The notes below the pieces were generated by a model, which was not told where the DNA came from, did no database searches, and saw nothing but the letters and a program-made list of their open reading frames with translations. The translations under genes and the position numbers were made by a program. From assembly GCF_000724485.1 (NCBI RefSeq), contig NZ_CP007739.1, forward strand, positions 1,348,843 to 1,412,842: 64,000 bases of DNA. The letters are read 5' to 3'. The stretch is from Bacillus methanolicus MGA3. Lineage in GTDB: Bacteria > Bacillota > Bacilli > Bacillales > Cytobacillaceae. Numbering within the stretch: position 1 is the stretch's first letter; the number at the start of each line of letters is the position of its first letter. Below are positions 24,571 through 33,743 of this stretch, piece by piece.

Positions 24571-26238
24571 TTAAAGATTGTTTTTATAAAAATCTGCTAC
24601 AAAGGATACACCCGCAGGATTGTTCGGACCAAGGCTGTTATAATTAAGTGCTTCTACAGTGATGACGATGAAGTTTCCTGATTGAGTTGGAGTGAACACC
24701 TTTGAATACTGTCGTAATTTTTGCCAGTTCAACGGAGGAGTCGTATCCGTAGTAGTACCAGCTGCTGCTATCATGAGTCCATCATTTAATCCTCCAGGCG
24801 GGGTGATAGATTGAACAAGGGCTCCGCCAGCGTCATATTCTTCAATAAACAATCTGTGAGCATTATCAGTAAAAACTGTAGCAAAAACAACATGACTTGT
24901 TGGGAAATTACTTACATCTTGAAAAGCTTGAGAAAAATAACGTAGTTCTCCTGGAGCGGCACTAAAATCTTCCCAAACAATCGCAGGTTCCCCAAAAAGT
25001 GAAGCATTATTTGGTGCTTCATAGTCACGGATTTCCGGCCAGACGCCTGGCAGGTTGCCGATCGCTTGAGCAAGCGTTCCCGCATTGGTTCTCGCTGCCG
25101 TAGCTGCAGCAGCCTTTGTGGCAGCTACAAAAGTCCTTGTCGACGCACTAGCTTCTCTTACAAGGGGTTGAATGACACATGTTCCTGGAGGTTCTTGAAG
25201 TGGATCATCACGAAGGAACGGGATAACGATAGCGACATCGTCCGGATCAAAGACAGCATCACCTGTTCCAAGGGGGTTTAATACATAGGTAGGACCGGTT
25301 GAACTTCCCCACCAGTTTTCAGTTGCATCGAGGAAACGGTTAGCGCCTGTAACATCATAAGCACCCGTTTCAACCTCTAAACCAGTAGCATTTCCTACAA
25401 TGGAATTATGTTTAGCCCGGATGTTCGTGTTGGGATTCGTGGTTTCTCCAAGCTGGAGGGTAACGGCAATTCCCCTAGTTAAATTGTTTAAAATCTGGTT
25501 GCCTTCGATTTCAGTCCGATTGGTTCCGCCAGCAAAGAAGATCCCACTGCCAACCTGACTTGATATAATGTTGTCATAGATTTTAATATCTTCGGTTTCA
25601 AGTAATCTAATGGCAGCATCGGTAATTTGGTTGCGCGAGACGACCACATGGTTTGCTGGAATTCCTGCGAAAGCAAAGTTAATGGATGTGCCCACATGGT
25701 TTTTAAATAAATTATTGTCGATCAAAGCATTACTAATTCCTTGATCACTGTAGATACCATTCGCGTTGGCAACTCCCACTTGGTTATTATTATCGAAAAA
25801 GTTGTTCCTTACTTGCGTATAATTGGTTCCGCTTGAATTAAGGTAAAGTCCGAATACATTGTTCCGTATGATATTATTAAAGATCCAATGTCCGGAAAGT
25901 GGAGCACCCGCAGATGTGGGCAAAGTAATACCCGGACCTGCGCTATTTCCTTCCACCGTAAAACCATCGATTACCACGTTGTCAGCTTGAACTATAATGA
26001 GAGCATCACCAGGGTTATCTCCTGTGCCGGTTATGATAGATTCTGGTACATCAATTCTATTTCTTGCATCTACGCCAGCTTGGGCACCTAACAATTGAAT
26101 ACTTTTGTTAACAAATATTGTCCCTTCGTTATACGTTCCAGGCAGGACACGGACGGTATCAAAATCGCTTGCCGCTGCAATTGCTGCAGTTATCGTAGGA
26201 AAAAAGGTTGGTACGATAAGTTCACTTGCTAAAGGCAT
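24571..26238 (-). CDS. Right-handed beta-helix surface protein
   Basis: The 555-residue protein has a parallel beta-helix of about residues 10-335. Asn-rich turns occur (NNIIRNNVFGLYLN, RNNFFDNNNQVG, IDNNLFKNHVG, EGNQILNNLTRG), ending in the NWWGSSTGP motif common in such repeats. A linker leads to a C-terminal domain (about 350-555) that is homologous over its whole length to the protein encoded just upstream. No signal peptide or anchor is seen, which fits a mother-cell-made spore coat or exosporium protein better than a secreted one. ATG is preceded by AAAGGAGAGAAAATGAT. It is the second gene of a two-gene operon. Confidence 0.75.
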   Translation of the reverse strand: MPLASELIVPTFFPTITAAIAAASDFDTVRVLPGTYNEGTIFVNKSIQLLGAQAGVDARNRIDVPESIITGTGDNPGDALIIVQADNVVIDGFTVEGNSAGPGITLPTSAGAPLSGHWIFNNIIRNNVFGLYLNSSGTNYTQVRNNFFDNNNQVGVANANGIYSDQGISNALIDNNLFKNHVGTSINFAFAGIPANHVVVSRNQITDAAIRLLETEDIKIYDNIISSQVGSGIFFAGGTNRTEIEGNQILNNLTRGIAVTLQLGETTNPNTNIRAKHNSIVGNATGLEVETGAYDVTGANRFLDATENWWGSSTGPTYVLNPLGTGDAVFDPDDVAIVIPFLRDDPLQEPPGTCVIQPLVREASASTRTFVAATKAAAATAARTNAGTLAQAIGNLPGVWPEIRDYEAPNNASLFGEPAIVWEDFSAAPGELRYFSQAFQDVSNFPTSHVVFATVFTDNAHRLFIEEYDAGGALVQSITPPGGLNDGLMIAAAGTTTDTTPPLNWQKLRQYSKVFTPTQSGNFIVITVEALNYNSLGPNNPAGVSFVADFYKNNL

Positions 26239-26253
26239 ATCATTTTCTCTCCT

Positions 26254-26862
26254 TTACAATAGTTTTGATCGATAAAAATCGGCTACAAAAGCCACGCCAG
26301 CTGGGTTAACTGGACCATTTGGATTGTAATTAATAGCTTGAACGGTTAAAACAATAAAGTTATCAGTTGACATGGGAGTAAAAATTTTAGAATATTGCCG
26401 CAGAGTTTTCCAGTTATATGGCGCCGACACGTCAGTTGTTACGCCCGCAAGAGGATTCATTATGCCATCGTTTAAGCCTGCGGGTGGCGTGATAGATTGA
26501 ACAACCATTGTCCCCGTCGGATCGACTTCTTCGATAAAAAGAATGTGTGCATTATCCGCAAATACGGTGGAAACGACAACATGATCTTCCAGTGAACTAA
26601 TAGAAAATGCTTGTGAAAAATAAAGAGTCTGGCCGGCAGGAAACGAAAAACCGTCCCAAACCAATTGTGGAGTACCTAAGAGAGTAGCATTGTTAGGTGC
26701 ATCATAATCATCATACTGGGGCCATATATCTGGTACATTCCCAATGCCTGTTGCTAGAGTACCCACGCCGGTAACTGCCGCTGTGACCGCTCCGGCCTTC
26801 GTAGGATCTGTGAAAGTAGTTGTTGAACTGCTTGCTGCGCGTTGAACAGGTAGTATTGCCAA
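26254..26862 (-). CDS. Surface protein homologous to the C-terminal domain of its neighbour
   Basis: TTG 26862 lies about ten bases after AAGGAGG and gives 202 residues starting LAILPVQRAASSST. It aligns with residues about 350-555 of the beta-helix protein (for example YDAPNNATLLGTPQLVWDGF and TLRQYSKIFTP in both). It looks like a compact beta-sandwich with a final PAGVAFVADFYRSKLL. No signal peptide is present. Only 15 bases separate it from the next gene, so the two are co-expressed and may assemble together. The domain family has no name that I recognise. Confidence 0.7.
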   Translation of the reverse strand: MAILPVQRAASSSTTTFTDPTKAGAVTAAVTGVGTLATGIGNVPDIWPQYDDYDAPNNATLLGTPQLVWDGFSFPAGQTLYFSQAFSISSLEDHVVVSTVFADNAHILFIEEVDPTGTMVVQSITPPAGLNDGIMNPLAGVTTDVSAPYNWKTLRQYSKIFTPMSTDNFIVLTVQAINYNPNGPVNPAGVAFVADFYRSKLL

Positions 26863-27230
26863 TAGAATCAAACCTCCTTTCGTATATTACATTTTATGCT
26901 TGTCTCAATATTTGATATAGACATATATAGTAGAGTAACTAACCATTTTCAACTCAACTTTTCTTACTATAAAAGTTGAATGAATTAAATCCTGACATAA
27001 AGTCATTCAATAATTTGTCTCGTATTAGTTTGATAATTTCATTATTTAGCTTGAATATTTTTCAAATTAAGTAAGATATAATATTTATTTCTAAGACCTT
27101 CAGCCGAAAGGCTTTCTCCCTATTGGAATCTAGAGTGAGTTCAAGAGATCCGGACCAACTCACTACGATAAGAGTTCTTGATACTTACATTTCGACATTC
27201 AACCTTAACTCGAATTTGAGGTATACTTTA
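26863..27230. other. Gap without a gene
   Basis: This AT-rich stretch upstream of the surface-protein operon should hold its promoter. CATAAAATG near 26887-26895 (minus strand) resembles a sigma-K -10, but no matching -35 is at the right distance. No gene is seen. Confidence 0.4.
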
Positions 27231-27313
27231 CTAATTACGTATTGAGTTAATTACAAAAAGTGCTCGCCGATTAAAACCTGTTCCTTCAAAACGGAGGGAC
27301 AGGTTTTTCCGTT
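27231..27313. repeat. Left half of the intergenic repeat, split by intron 1
   Basis: CTAATTACGTATT and the following about 80 bases match 24187-24263, including a terminator hairpin (AAAACCTGT with ACAGGTTTT, 27273-27308). The intron begins five bases after the hairpin's T run. Confidence 0.7.
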
Positions 27314-29198
27314 GTGCGCCCGGCATGGGTGTAATCTATAGGGGGCAAGTCCCGAGCTGTGAAGGCAGAAGTAGCAGTTAGCTTAACGCAAGGGTGTCCG
27401 TGGTAACGCGGAATCTGAAGGAAGCGGGCGGCAAACTTCCGGTCTGAGGAAAACGAACTTCATATGAGGCTAGGTATCACTGGGTGAGTTTGCAACACAA
27501 AACAAAGCCCTTTCTGCCGAAGGTGATACAGAGTAAATGAAGCAGATAGATGGAAGGAAAGATTACACTCTTACCCGGGGAGATCTGACTGGCACGCCAA
27601 GTAATCTTGGTAACCTATCTAGCGATAGATAGCTGAGCAGTCAGAAGTCAGCAGAGGTCATAGTACTCTTTCGAGCTCGAGACGAAAGAGGAAGGACCGA
27701 ACAATTAAGGAGAACGAAACACTACCGTTCATCTTCTGTGTTGAAGCAGACAATCCGGCAGGACTTACTTGAAGGAGGAAGTGGTGAATCCCACGGGGGA
27801 CTTCAAGAGGGTGGAGCAGAAGATGGCACAAATAGAGGGATTCGTTCACGTGGAGAGGATATCTATGTTGATGGAACTGATTTTGTCACGGGAAAATCTC
27901 CTAACGGCATTAAAACGAGTTGAACAGAATAAATAAAGGAAGTCACGGAGTAGATGGCATGCCCGCAAAAGACCTACGGAGACACCTCTATGAAAACTGG
28001 GACTCCATTCGACAGTCGTTAAGAGAGGGAACCTACAAACCCTTACCCGTTCGTCGAGTCGAAATCCCGAAACCGAACGGCGGAGTAAGACTTCTAGGTA
28101 TCCCCACCGTGACTGATCGTTTCATTCAACAAGCGATCGCCCAAGTGTTAACGAGAATCTTCGATCCGACCTTCTCTGAACATAGCTACGGCTTTCGCCC
28201 AAGCCGCAGAGGACATGACGCGGTCAGGAAAGCAAAGGGAAGAAAGAAGGATACCGCTGGGTGGTCGATATAGACTTAGAGAAATTCTTTGACAAGGTGA
28301 ACCACGATAAACTGATGGGGATCTTGGCGAAAACGATCGAAGATCGGATTTTACTTAAGTTAATCCGCCGGTATCTCCAATCAGGCGTGATGATAAATGG
28401 AGTGGTAATGGAAACAGACATGGGAACGCCACAAGGTGGACCGCTTAGTCCACTATTAGCAAACATCATGCTTCACGAATTGGACAAGGAACTTGAGAAA
28501 CGTGGACATAAATTTGTACGATACGCGGATGACTGTAATATCTACGTGAAAACAAAGAAAGCAGGAATTCGTGTCATGAACTCCATTACTAACTTTATCG
28601 AGAAGGAATTAAAGCTCAAGGTAAATAAAGAGAAATCGGCGGTAGACCGTCCTTGGAAACGGAAGTTTCTCGGTTTTAGCTTTACACCAAACAAAACACC
28701 CAAGATACGGATGGCGAAAGAAAGTGTGAAACGATTCAAGAACAAGATCCGTGAAATCACATCAAGATCCAAACCGTATCGAATGGAGGAAAGAATTGAG
28801 AAACTGAACATGTACCTAATGGGATGGTGTGGATATTTTGCCTTGGCAGATACACCAAGCAAGTTCAAAGAATTGGATGAATGGATAAGACGAAGACTTC
28901 GAATGTGTTTATGGAAAGAGTGGAAAACGCCGAAAACAAGAATTCGGAAACTTAGAGCATTAGGTGTTCCAAACCATAAAGCAATCGAGTGGGGCAACAC
29001 GCGCAAGAAATACTGGCAGATTGCCTGCAGTCCCATTCTACACAAAACCCTCGACAACTCCTACTGGAGTCATCAAGGGTTAAGAAGTCTATTCGAGAGA
29101 TATCATTTTCTACGTCATACTTAATTGAACCGCCGTATACCGAACGGTACGTACGGTGGTGTGAGAGGTCGGGGGTTAGTCACCCCCTCCTACTCGAT
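27314..29198 (+). mobile_element. Group II intron, class IIC-like, copy 1
   Basis: The 5' boundary has GTGCG (consensus GUGYG) at 27314, and the 3' end is CGAT at 29198 (consensus AY). About 470 bases of ribozyme precede the reverse transcriptase frame. Domain V lies at about 29127-29162 (ACCGCCGT ... ACGGTGGT, with a CGC triad as in class IIC). Domain VI follows (GGGGGTTAGTCACCCCC). Insertion directly after a terminator hairpin is the known habit of class IIC introns. The copy at 46510 is nearly identical. The encoded maturase is broken. Confidence 0.88.
27784..29124 (+). pseudogene. ltrA: Group II intron reverse transcriptase/maturase, two frameshifts
   Basis: Compared with the copy at 46981, four extra bases (AATA) occur near 27933, which put a TAA in frame. 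Four bases are missing near 28240. The remaining parts keep the RT signature motifs: LGIPTVTDRFIQQAIAQVL, the YGFRPSRR motif, GTPQGGPLSPLLANI, and the catalytic YADD in RYADDCNIYVKT. A maturase (X) region follows, ending FERYHFLRHT. No endonuclease domain is seen, as expected for class IIC. The intron cannot make its own maturase unless one is supplied by another copy. Confidence 0.85.
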
Positions 29199-29310
29199 TT
29201 CAACTTCTGTTTAATGAGGGATGTAACATATTAAGTTTTCTCCTATCTCCCCAACACTTTAACGCGGTACATCATTGAGAGGGCAAGACCCTCCATAAAA
29301 GGGCAGTTTT
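29199..29310. repeat. Right half of the intergenic repeat, after intron 1
   Basis: TTCTGTTTAATGAGGGATGT through TTTAACGCGGTACATCATTGAG to a degenerate GAGGGCAAGACCCTCC matches 24272-24363. Joined with 27231-27313 it rebuilds the pre-insertion element. Confidence 0.7.
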
Positions 29311-29404
29311 ACTAGCTTTTGTCCATTTCATTAAACCTGATAACTACATATGATATTAAATCCGGAGAAAATTTTATTTAATTAATCACATCGAGGTGCA
29401 TGAC

Positions 29405-30787
29405 ATGAAGCTTATTTTGTTATCAGGGGGTTCAGGAAAACGACTATGGCCGCTTTCTAATGAATCCAGATCAAAACAGTTTCTAAAGATATTACCATAT
29501 TCAGATAATGAGTTAGAATCCATGGTTCAGAGGCTTTGGCGACAATTAAAAGCCAATCAATTAGTGGATGCTTCTTTTATTTCGACTAGTAAAGCACAAG
29601 TGGATATCATTCAAAGTCAATTGGGAACTGAAGTACCGCTTATCATTGAGCCGGAGCGAAGAGATACTTTTCCGGCAATCGCATTAGCCTCAACGTATTT
29701 TTATTCAACCATTGGAGTTAGTTTAGACGAAGTCATAACTGTAATGCCTGTCGATCCATTTGTGGAAAATCAGTTTTTTGATAAGGTCAAAGATTTAGAG
29801 GATGTAATTGCACAATCCGATAAGGATATTGCATTAATTGGAGTAAATCCGACTTATCCTTCAACAAAATATGGTTATATCATTCCTGACAAAGATAAAA
29901 TGGACCATGAGCAGCTGCAAACATTTATAAAAGTAAAAGCTTTTAAGGAAAAACCGTCAGAAGATCAAGCACAGCGTTTGATTGAACAACATGCATTATG
30001 GAATTGCGGTGTTTTTGCATTTAAACTGGGCTATATGATTCACCAGCTGGAAAAAAGAGGGATGCCTGCTCATTATAATGAGCTCATTCAACATTACGAA
30101 AGGCTGCCGAAAATAAGCTTTGACTATGAAATTGTGGAAAAGGCGGAGCAAATTGTCGTTATTCCATATAATGGTTTTTGGAAGGATTTAGGAACATGGG
30201 ATACGTTAACAGAGGATATGGAAACTAATATCATCGGCATCGGATCAATGAGTGAAGATTGCAGCAATACGCATTTAATCAATGAATTAGATATTCCCGT
30301 CATTGTAGTAGGTGCTTCAAATTTGGTTGTGGCAACAAGTCCTGATGGTATTTTAGTTTCAGATAAAGCGAAAAGCCACTATGTTAAAGAGATTGTAAAA
30401 GATTTCGATCAACGGCCAATGTTTGAGGAACGCCGTTGGGGGTGGTATCGAGTTTTGGATTATAAAGAATCTGTTGATGGAACGAAAGTACTGACAAAAC
30501 GATTATGTGTAAATGCAGGAAAAAATATTAGCTATCAATACCACAATAAACGAAGTGAAGTATGGGTTGTCGTGTCCGGTGAAGGTGAATTTGTGTTGGA
30601 CGGAGTAATGTCTAATGTAAAACCTGGTGATGTATTGAACATACCAGTTGGCGCAAGACATGGAATCAAAGCGATAAAAGATCTTGAAATTATTGAAGTT
30701 CAGATGGGGAGTCAACTTGTAGAACAAGATATTGTTCGTCTTTTTATGTCATGGGAAGAAATGAAAAAATCGATCGAGAATGAGTGA
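29405..30787 (+). CDS. manC: Mannose-1-phosphate guanylyltransferase with C-terminal cupin (ManC)
   Basis: ATG 29405 (AGGTG six bases upstream; GTG 29396 is an alternative) gives 460 residues. The N-terminal nucleotidyltransferase has the signature LLSGGSGKRLWPLSNESRSK (residues 4-23), and VMPVDPFVEN supplies the metal-binding Asp region. About residues 340-455 form a type II phosphomannose-isomerase-like cupin (KNISYQYHNKRSEVW, GDVLNIPVGARHGIKA). It makes GDP-mannose from mannose-1-phosphate and GTP. Together with gmd at 54598 it feeds GDP-6-deoxyhexose synthesis for the surface glycan. CATATGATA at 29348-29356 resembles a sigma-K -10 without a good -35. Confidence 0.9.
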   Translation: MKLILLSGGSGKRLWPLSNESRSKQFLKILPYSDNELESMVQRLWRQLKANQLVDASFISTSKAQVDIIQSQLGTEVPLIIEPERRDTFPAIALASTYFYSTIGVSLDEVITVMPVDPFVENQFFDKVKDLEDVIAQSDKDIALIGVNPTYPSTKYGYIIPDKDKMDHEQLQTFIKVKAFKEKPSEDQAQRLIEQHALWNCGVFAFKLGYMIHQLEKRGMPAHYNELIQHYERLPKISFDYEIVEKAEQIVVIPYNGFWKDLGTWDTLTEDMETNIIGIGSMSEDCSNTHLINELDIPVIVVGASNLVVATSPDGILVSDKAKSHYVKEIVKDFDQRPMFEERRWGWYRVLDYKESVDGTKVLTKRLCVNAGKNISYQYHNKRSEVWVVVSGEGEFVLDGVMSNVKPGDVLNIPVGARHGIKAIKDLEIIEVQMGSQLVEQDIVRLFMSWEEMKKSIENE

Positions 30788-31071
30788 TTTATTGTTTTTA
30801 GCTTTAATAATAAATGTTGAGAAAACAGAGTAAACCCTGTGTATTTTATATACTCTGTATTCCATTATGCATAGTAAAGGGTTTCCTGTTAAATTGTTCG
30901 GTCTAGGTAATGAGGGGGTAACCTGAAAATACAAGTATTTTATTTATTTGGATGTGATACGCAAATATTATTGGAAAAATCATAAAAATAATCTTTGAGT
31001 TTTATTTTTTAGGTTGTATTAAATATGTACTCTTCACTTGGTTACACTAAGAATTTTCGTCACATATAATA
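30788..31071 (+). promoter_or_regulatory. Gap with a sigma-K-like promoter at 31044-31071
   Basis: AC at 31044-31045, 17 bases, then CATATAATA at 31063-31071 match the sigma-K pattern (AC, 16-17 bases, CATANNNTA). It faces the glycosyltransferase gene 91 bases downstream. Near 30825-30858 an ACAGAGTA/TACTCTGT hairpin without a T run follows manC. Nothing else is seen in the gap. Confidence 0.6.
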
Positions 31072-31161
31072 CATTAAATGATCAAGTATCAAAACACTTC
31101 AGTTATTTTCAATGTACAATAGAGGATAGAAAAACAAACATTAAAGGGAAGGAGATTGTTT

Positions 31162-31818
31162 ATGAATTTTATAGTTGGTATTCCCTATGTTAATCGCCCG
31201 GATTTATTACAAAGGGCTGTTGATAGCATAAAGCCATATTGGCCTAACACGGTGATAATTGATAATTCTGAGCAACAGGAGCTTCGGAATCATGACATCT
31301 CATCAAAAGTTGAGGTTTTTATTCCTCCAGTTCCTTTAACATTTACTCAATCGATGAATTTTATCATAAAAAAAGCTAAAGAAAATAATTGTGATGTATG
31401 GATGTTTATGCATAGTGACGCAGAGGCGCTCCCAGGAGTAGCAGATGCCTTTCTTGAAACGATAAAAAAAATACAAAATGAAGGAAGAAAATGGGGTGTG
31501 ATTTATACTTATTATGACACTCTTGCAGCATACAATATGAATGCACAGAAAGAATTAGGTGAGTTTGATACTATATTTCGGGATTATCATTCTGATGTAG
31601 ACTATTATCATAGAATGGATATATTAGGGTATGAAAGGATTAATACGGAATTTGGTGATAAGATTATTCATCAAAATGGAGGAAGTAATTCTATAAATTC
31701 AGATCCGAAAAGGTTACAATTGACGCAAGCGACATTTTCTCTTTATGCACAATATTATCAAACGAAATGGGGAGGTCCTGGGGGAAAAGAAAAGTATAAA
31801 ACTCCATTTAACCAGTAG
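31162..31818 (+). CDS. Glycosyltransferase, GT-A fold (family 2-like)
   Basis: ATG 31162, with GGAAGGAG upstream, gives 218 residues. It begins FIVGIPYVNRPDLLQRAVDS, the nucleotide-sugar-binding start of GT-A enzymes. A DxD-like motif lies in MFMHSDAEALPGVADAF near residue 93. It is short compared with normal GT2 enzymes and lacks a membrane segment. It likely adds one sugar in the cytoplasm of the mother cell. The sigma-K-like promoter upstream points to late sporulation. The donor sugar is unknown. Confidence 0.75.
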   Translation: MNFIVGIPYVNRPDLLQRAVDSIKPYWPNTVIIDNSEQQELRNHDISSKVEVFIPPVPLTFTQSMNFIIKKAKENNCDVWMFMHSDAEALPGVADAFLETIKKIQNEGRKWGVIYTYYDTLAAYNMNAQKELGEFDTIFRDYHSDVDYYHRMDILGYERINTEFGDKIIHQNGGSNSINSDPKRLQLTQATFSLYAQYYQTKWGGPGGKEKYKTPFNQ

Positions 31819-31960
31819 CTAATGACCTTAGCTGAAACAAATGAATGATCAAGTTCTGTGAACAACCTAGAAAAGAATTATAATTATAATGTTTTCAATA
31901 AAGTTTTTACTTTTTTAATATTCTTCCTCTACCATAAAACACTCCTCTGCAATTGAAAAG

Positions 31961-31999
31961 AACCATGTAGAACCAAACTAGTACATGGTTTACTAAAAA
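31961..31999 (+). terminator. Possible terminator
   Basis: AACCATGTA (31961-31969) pairs with TACATGGTT (31982-31990), followed by A/T-rich sequence with TTTTTTT some bases further on. It lies 140 bases after the glycosyltransferase gene. Confidence 0.5.
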
Positions 32000-32171
32000 T
32001 TATTTTTTTATATTAGACAGTGAGCTAGTTTCAGTGCTGTACTTAAATAAAAAATTCTCGTTTTTCAGTATTGATTTCAATGCTAAAACGGGTATTTTTT
32101 TGCAAATTTTTGTTTATGGCAAACAAAAATAAACACTCCTACATAAGATAGTACTCTTGATGATATACCAT

Positions 32172-32201
32172 TTGAAAAAGCTCTGCGTATCATTTGCAGA
32201 G
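32172..32201 (-). terminator. Terminator of the Gly/Tyr-rich gene (minus strand)
   Basis: Read on the minus strand, GCTCTGC (32201-32195) pairs with GCAGAGC (32185-32179), followed by TTTTTCAA. Confidence 0.7.
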
Positions 32202-32231
32202 CATTTAAATCATAAATGATTAACACCACCC

Positions 32232-32510
32232 TCAGTATCCGTAACCTCCATATCCATATCCATATCCCCTATATCCTCCGTATCCATTTGGGGATCCATA
32301 CCCGTATCCCCCATATCCTCCTTATCCATATGGCGAAAGTAACGTACCAGCTAATAAACTACCTGCTAATCCACCAAAGAAAGGCCCACCGAATACATAT
32401 CAACTAAACGGTCTGCCAAAACCAAATGGTCCAAAAATTCTTTCATCTTGATTGCCTTCTTGATTTTCCTGAGAGTATACATTGGGTAAAAAATGCATTT
32501 CTGAATTCAT
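32232..32510 (-). pseudogene. Gly/Tyr-rich spore-coat-like protein, two nonsense codons
   Basis: ATG 32510 follows TGGAGG by seven bases. The frame reads MNSEMHFLPNVYSQENQEG, then FGPFGFGRPFS and TGA (32400-32402). It continues YVFGGPFFGGLAGSLLAGTL to TAA (32322-32324), and ends in a YG-repeat tail (GGYGGYGYG ... GYGYGYGGYGY) at TGA 32232-32234. Reading through both stops it has 92 codons in one frame. Gly/Tyr-rich tails and this start are typical of small Bacillus coat proteins. Ribosome site and terminator survive, so inactivation appears recent. Confidence 0.75.
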
Positions 32511-32699
32511 TAAGAAACCTCCATTTTCATTTTCTTCTTCAATAAAGAATATGCATTTACCCATCTACTTTCTTGGGTGAATATCTTTGGTTGAATATAT
32601 GGGATGCCGCCACATCGTCCAAAATAAGATGAATTTGTATCCCCATAACCCAAAAAACGCTATTCTTTTTGCAGAAATATACAGGAAGGATGGTGTTTT

Positions 32700-32969
32700 T
32701 TAGAATTATCTATTTCAGACGAAATGAATCTCTTTTCTCAGGAACTTCGAAACTACTTATCTTCATCTTCTTTTCAAGAATTTGTTCAACGTACAAGTAA
32801 ATATCAAGCACAAGAATTAATTGTTTTATGTGTATGGCTTAGTCAGCAGGTCACGAGTACACCCCTCACACAATTATGTAGCCGCCTCGAAGCATCTATA
32901 GGTGTCCTCATGAGTCCCGAAAGGCTTAATCAAAGATTTAATGATTCAGCAGCACAGTTTCTTCAATAA
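32700..32969 (+). mobile_element. IS4-family transposase, N-terminal relic
   Basis: The 81-residue frame from 32724 (NLFSQELRNYLSSSSFQEF, then QAQELIVLCVWLSQQV and LCSRLEASIGVLMSPERLNQ) is the conserved N-terminus of Bacillus IS4/IS231-like transposases. It stops after RFNDSAAQFLQ. The catalytic DDE part is gone, replaced by unrelated sequence, so this is a truncated remnant. Confidence 0.75.
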
Positions 32970-33165
32970 GACCGATGGCAAGAAGACCGCAGCTAATTTA
33001 ATATACAAGTTTTTACAAACAAATACAGCCATTATGGTAACCATGTTTTACAAAATGTACATTGTCAGAAAAACAAATGCCGAAAATAACAGGAAAGCCA
33101 TTTGCATGGACCACCATTCTTATGGCTCAAGGACTCACAGCAGAATATCTTTTACATGAATATTA

Positions 33166-33600
33166 AACCTTATCTTCTATGGAGGTGTAGGTACTGGAAA
33201 AACCTACTTATCTACGCTTATCGGTTTGTTATGCAATTCAAAATTAGAGAAGCGTATCAAATATTATATGATGGCAGGTCTATTGAAAAGATTATTAAAT
33301 GCTTAGAAAAAATGTTTGTTGAGTGGCTCATTAAACAAATTGAGAAATTGAATCTGATTATTCTCAATGTACATATATTCTTTTGCATAAACAGGGGGCA
33401 GAGCTTCTTTTTCAAGTGATCTCGATGTGTTATGAAAGAAAGAGCATGATTGTGACGACGAATTTACAGTTTGGGCAGTAGAATCACCTATTTAGGGATC
33501 CTAAAATAACGGAAGCTGCAATCGATCGGCTTATTCTTTAATAGCATTTCATGGAGAAAGCCATCGATATAAAGAATTATTATTACACAGTAGGTAACTT
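33166..33600 (+). pseudogene. istB: IstB-type ATPase of an IS21-family element, decayed
   Basis: The frame LIFYGGVGTGKTYLSTLIGL contains a Walker A motif (GGVGTGKT, 33181-33204) but meets a stop after KRLLNA. Later pieces in shifted frames match IstB: NRGQSFFFK then VISMCYERKSMIVTTNLQFG and DPKITEAAIDRLIL. Downstream (33600-33690) a stretch with TTGCCATTTGATACATTT resembles an IS21-type end. The transposase gene istA is absent. Multiple stops make this a relic. Confidence 0.75.
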
Positions 33601-33743
33601 ACAGGGACGGCAAGTGGTACATTTTTAATTGCCATTTGATACATTTCTTACTTGCCATAAACAGCAATTATACCAGTTGTTCTAAATTAAAGCAGTTTGA
33701 GGTATGCTCCTTACTTGTTAGAATTGGAATATTTAAAAATATT

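Noticed and set aside
28989..29234. Open frame ending PPYTERYVRWCERS after the maturase
   Set aside because: It crosses intron domains V and VI; the similarity to other intron ends reflects RNA structure, not a protein.
32216..32407. His/Ile-rich plus-strand frame resembling a CRISPR-like short repeat region
   Set aside because: The TATCC-type repeats are the antisense of the Tyr-Gly tail of the decayed coat gene; spacing is irregular and there are no spacers.
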